A stretch of 64,000 nt of DNA, taken from Inmirania thermothiophila (GTDB taxonomy: Bacteria > Pseudomonadota > Gammaproteobacteria > DSM-100275). Both the position numbers and the translations under genes were made by a program. Position 1 is the first letter of the stretch; each line of letters opens with the position of its first letter. The stretch lies in NCBI RefSeq assembly GCF_003751635.1, contig NZ_RJVI01000001.1, forward strand, positions 846,726-910,725, read 5' to 3'. The notes below the pieces were generated by a model. It had not been told where the DNA came from. It saw nothing but the letters and a program-made list of their open reading frames with translations, and made no database searches. Positions 61,901-64,000 of this stretch are shown here, one piece after another.

Positions 61901-63811
61901 GCGGGGACCCAGCGTGCCTACGGCACCGTCTCCACCACCGGCCGCTACGTCAAGACCTGGATCGACGCCGATCTCGACGGCGTCGTCGACAGCGGCGAGT
62001 ACAAGGACTTCGTCACCGCCAACATCGACAGCAGCAACTACGGCTTCTTCGACGTCGCCGACGAGGCCACCGCCAAGGCCGTGGTGCGCTGGGTGCGCGG
62101 CGGCGAGCCCACGGGCATGCGAAACCGCGACGTCGACTACGACGGCGACGGCACCGTCGAGCGGATCCGCCTCGGCGACATCGTCAACTCGACGCCGACG
62201 GTGGTGGCGGCGCCCGCGGAGAACTTCGACCTCCTCTACGGCGACAGCAGCTACGCCACCTTCCGCATGCTCTACGCCCACCGGCGCCACGTGGTCTACG
62301 TCGGCGCCAACGACGGCATGCTGCACGCCTTCAACGCCGGCTTCTACGACGAGAAGACCAAGAGCTTCAAGCTCCAGCCCTCCGGGTGCACGAGCTGCCC
62401 GGCGGCCCACCCCCTGGGGACGGAGCTCTGGGCCTACGTGCCGGGCAACCTGCTGCCGCACCTCAAGTGGCTCACCGACCCCGACTACACCCACGTCTAC
62501 TACGTGGACGCCACCCCCTACGCCTTCGACGCCAAGATCTTCGCCGACGACGCCACCCATCCCGGCGGCTGGGGCACGGTGCTGGTGGTGGGGATGCGGC
62601 TCGGCGGCGGGCCCATGACCATCGACACCGACGGCGACGGGACCTACGAGTCCACGTTCAGCTCCGCCTACGCCATCTTCGACGTCACCGATCCGGAGCA
62701 GGAACCGGAGCTGCTCGCCGAGGTGCGGCTGCCCGACCAGAGCTTCACCACCAGCCGGCCGAGCGCGGCGGCCTTCGTCGATTCCACCACCAACGGCTGG
62801 TACCTGCTGCTGGGGTCGGGCCCCGACGACCTCACCACGGCCTCGGCCTCGGGCAAGGCCAAGATCTACGTCCTCGACCTCAAGGATCTCGCCGCCGGGG
62901 TGGTCCGGACCATCGACACCGGCGTGCCGGGCACCTTCGTCGGGGACTTCGCCACCGTGGACTGGGATCTGGACCAGCTCGACGACACCGTCGTGGTGGG
63001 GCTGATCGGCGACGCCGACGCCGACACCGGCGGGCTCTACCGCATCGAGCTCGGCGAGACGGACGATCCCGCGTCGTGGACGCACGGGCTGCTGATCGAC
63101 ACCGCAGCGCCCGTCTCCACCGCCGCGGTGCCGGCCATCGACCTTGACCTCAACCGCTGGATCCTTTTCGGCACCGGGCGGCTCCTGGTGGAGGCGGACA
63201 AGAGCAGCACCGCGACCCAGGCCCTCTACGGCCTGCGCCTGCCGGCGAGTGCGGCCACTTCGGTGACGACGTCCGAGCTGCTCGACGTCACGGGCGTGGA
63301 CGTCTTCACCGACGGCAGCACCGATCACGCCACCTACACCACCTTCTCGGACCTCTACGACGCCATCAACGGCAGCTCGGCGAGCTTCAAGGGCTGGAAG
63401 CGCGAGCTCGAAGCGTCGACCGGCGGCGAGCCCTCGGAGCGCGTCGTCTCCGACCCGCGTCTCTTCGGCAAGGTGTTCTTCGCCAGCGCCTACACGCCCA
63501 ACAACAACCTGTGCGAGGCCGAGGGGACGAGCCGGCTCTACGGGCTCTACTTCCTCACCGGCACGGCGCGGCCGGAGCTCGAGGTCTTCGGCACCGCCGC
63601 CACCGGCACCGGGAAGCTGGAGGTGCTCGAGCGCATCGACCTCGGCTGGGGCGTGGCCTCGTCGCCGGCGCTGCACGTGGGCTCCGGCAAGTCCGGCGGC
63701 GAGATCACGGTCTACACGCAGACCTCCACCGGCACCATCCAGGTGGAGGATGCGGAGGTCTCGAGCAGCGTGCGCAGCGGCGAGATCAACTGGCGCGAGT
63801 ACAGGGAGTGA
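58931..63811 (+). CDS. pilY1: PilY1, type IV pilus tip adhesin
   Basis: A 1626-residue secreted protein that with the minor pilins primes and tips the pilus. It has a signal peptide (ILAVAMAAFVAGLGAPPQAAA). The N-terminal region (PLVMLVMSNDHQYYFKAYNDYSDLDADGV) is in the place of the von Willebrand domain of P. aeruginosa PilY1, but lacks a DxSxS metal motif. The C-terminal part is a beta-propeller (FRMLYAHRRHVVYVGANDGMLHAFNAG, near residue 1120). Several D-x-D-G calcium loops occur, including DTDGDGTYES near 1232. The ATG follows GGGAGGGCAGGCC. Confidence 0.95.
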   Translation: MKMRKGTILAVAMAAFVAGLGAPPQAAAAVSSHTMAEFTAYPITVSQTATPLVMLVMSNDHQYYFKAYNDYSDLDADGVVEATYTHAIDYYGYFDPYKCYQYDSADGRFEPVAETADKYCPAGSGQWSGNFLNWATMTRMDAVRRVLFGGLRYIDTDGETVLERAFLPHDAHSFAKFYNGSDLGKLTPWSYSEGVTLCNTTAAASSSSTSEAMDHTDPPLVRVARGDFSLWASNERFQCRWREEMSSVGQGKNKNNPAVSGIPAASDSPKESGDNNGDGFDDKLGEYVARVQACVPGLVGTEPCKTYPNGNLKPVGLLQTYGEGGKMWFGLFAGTYEKNKSGGDLVADIGRIDDPTDGEIDPDTGRFRWVSQRVQLGGVPDNKVKGIINALSRYRIVNYRYGDGTYGTGGLNSTKCTWGISSFSNGQCQNWGNPFGEIYLQAIRYLAGEAKANLFEANDHTLLKGLQGPQAWKCPLGTGNSCARLSVVAINGSTISYDGDELDSASAGVDKLDPADSVDSASLTDIVGDGEGIHGSAWFVGEAGSDRNQLCTEKTVSSLGDVEGICPEAPRLDGTYRVAGLAWYAHTHDLRPDSDPARALDGEQRVDTYALSLATAVPKIEIRVPGDPSRVVRILPACRNESLSPPGNCAIVDFRIVSQDPDYIDPADGHRKARGKLYVNWEDSEQGGDYDQDMWGIIEYVLDADAGTAGQLTVTTDAIAESTIYEMGFGYVLSGTTQDGFHAHSGIEGYSYTDPTGVAGCSNCQVGDGPTSVTYDLSPAGSGAALLEDPLWYAAKWGGFQDRNGNDIPDLVAEWDQVDNLTGIKTPDGVPDNYFFAANPGQIEEMLGRVFANILKRASSGTAAAVVSSSATGAGALYQAFFVPERSDSAGNTVRWIGNLHALWVDEAGRLREDDGDGVLEDYQTDRVIELFYDDVDRRTKVRRFDSGDPDRFDPPLDASGNPVPAEVAELDEIQPIWSARERLSELKNVAGTQRAYGTVSTTGRYVKTWIDADLDGVVDSGEYKDFVTANIDSSNYGFFDVADEATAKAVVRWVRGGEPTGMRNRDVDYDGDGTVERIRLGDIVNSTPTVVAAPAENFDLLYGDSSYATFRMLYAHRRHVVYVGANDGMLHAFNAGFYDEKTKSFKLQPSGCTSCPAAHPLGTELWAYVPGNLLPHLKWLTDPDYTHVYYVDATPYAFDAKIFADDATHPGGWGTVLVVGMRLGGGPMTIDTDGDGTYESTFSSAYAIFDVTDPEQEPELLAEVRLPDQSFTTSRPSAAAFVDSTTNGWYLLLGSGPDDLTTASASGKAKIYVLDLKDLAAGVVRTIDTGVPGTFVGDFATVDWDLDQLDDTVVVGLIGDADADTGGLYRIELGETDDPASWTHGLLIDTAAPVSTAAVPAIDLDLNRWILFGTGRLLVEADKSSTATQALYGLRLPASAATSVTTSELLDVTGVDVFTDGSTDHATYTTFSDLYDAINGSSASFKGWKRELEASTGGEPSERVVSDPRLFGKVFFASAYTPNNNLCEAEGTSRLYGLYFLTGTARPELEVFGTAATGTGKLEVLERIDLGWGVASSPALHVGSGKSGGEITVYTQTSTGTIQVEDAEVSSSVRSGEINWREYRE

Positions 63812-63816
63812 CGGCC

Positions 63817-64000
63817 ATGGCACGTCGGGCGCGCGGCTTCACGCTGGTGGAGCTCCTGATCGTGGTGGTGATCGTGGCGATCCTCGCCACGGTGGCCATC
63901 CCCGCCTACCAGAGCCAGGCGACGCGCTCGCGGCGCGCCACGGCCAAGGCGGCGCTGATGGAATTCGCCACCGTGATGGAGCGCTACTACGCGAAGAACG
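63817..64000 (+). CDS. pilE: PilE-type minor pilin (3' end outside window)
   Basis: The first 61 residues are visible: leader MARRARG, then FTLVELLIVVVIVAILATVAIPAYQSQATRSRR, a classic type IV pilin N-terminus with Glu5, followed by AKAALMEFATVMERYYAKN. A PilE-like minor pilin as last gene of the fimT-pilVWX-pilY1-pilE operon is the usual arrangement. It is 5 bp after pilY1. Confidence 0.92.
   Translation, partial: MARRARGFTLVELLIVVVIVAILATVAIPAYQSQATRSRRATAKAALMEFATVMERYYAKN

Noticed and set aside
58895-63823. 1642-codon open frame exactly opposite pilY1
   Set aside because: It is a shadow of pilY1 with Val/Gly/Arg/Asp repeats and no recognisable motif.

Overview
The window is 64 kb of very GC-rich (roughly 73-75 % by eye) bacterial chromosome. 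The gene content points to a polarly flagellated gammaproteobacterium: a fliE-to-fliA flagellar order with flhF and flhG, MotC/MotD-type stators, sigma-54 promoters inside the flagellar cluster, ispB, and a fimT-pilV-pilW-pilX-pilY1-pilE minor pilin operon. The GC content and gene mix would fit the Ectothiorhodospiraceae/Chromatiales, but that placement is inference.

Layout. (1) 1-19.6 kb: one flagellar supercluster on the + strand, fliE(partial)-F-G-H-I-J / fliK / fliL-M-N-O-P-Q-R-flhB-flhA-flhF-flhG-fliA-cheY-motC-motD / small ORF-DUF2802. Genes are packed with 4-17 bp overlaps. Three sigma-54 -24/-12 elements lie in the few gaps, before fliK, before fliL and before the last small operon. 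The chemotaxis genes that often sit between cheY and motC (cheZ, cheA, cheB) are absent, and the CheY lacks one of its acidic-pocket residues. (2) 19.6-22.6 kb: tRNA-Pro, ispB, a tRNA-Ser locus with a partial tandem duplication in which the upstream copy is broken in the anticodon loop by REP-like hairpins, and a lipoprotein gene. (3) 22.8-30.2 kb: mixed genes, including a TGS-domain GTPase divergent from a fusion of a Clp1-like polynucleotide kinase with an RNase Z-like domain, a MarR regulator, a cytochrome P460 gene behind a palindromic operator, a CoA-transferase and an HDAC-like deacetylase. (4) 30.3-37.4 kb: a housekeeping operon glyA-nrdR-ribD-ribE-ribBX-ribH-nusB-thiL-pgpA. (5) 37.5-53.6 kb: transporters, a Sel1/coiled-coil protein, birA-coaX-SPOR protein, tRNA-Thr, a CBS protein, MtfA peptidase, a CCAEP-tail radical SAM protein, a diguanylate cyclase, ychF, tRNA-Met and an SLC13 transporter. 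(6) 53.8-55.3 kb: a CRISPR array of 21 repeats and 20 spacers with no cas genes in the window, closed by a strong intrinsic terminator and followed by a very G-rich gene-free stretch. (7) 55.6-64 kb: tRNA-Thr, a cysteine-free Fur/Irr-like regulator, and the divergent type IV minor pilin operon that runs off the window end in a pilE-like gene.

Functionally the two largest units build surface motility machines: flagellum export, basal body, placement and stators at one end, and type IV pilus priming and adhesion at the other. The riboflavin operon carries every step except a convincing GTP cyclohydrolase II, because the RibA half of its RibBX is degenerate. The most unusual items are the tRNA-Ser duplication with REP insertion, the Clp1-like/RNase Z-like fusion, the lone CRISPR array with a duplicated spacer, and the altered CheY.
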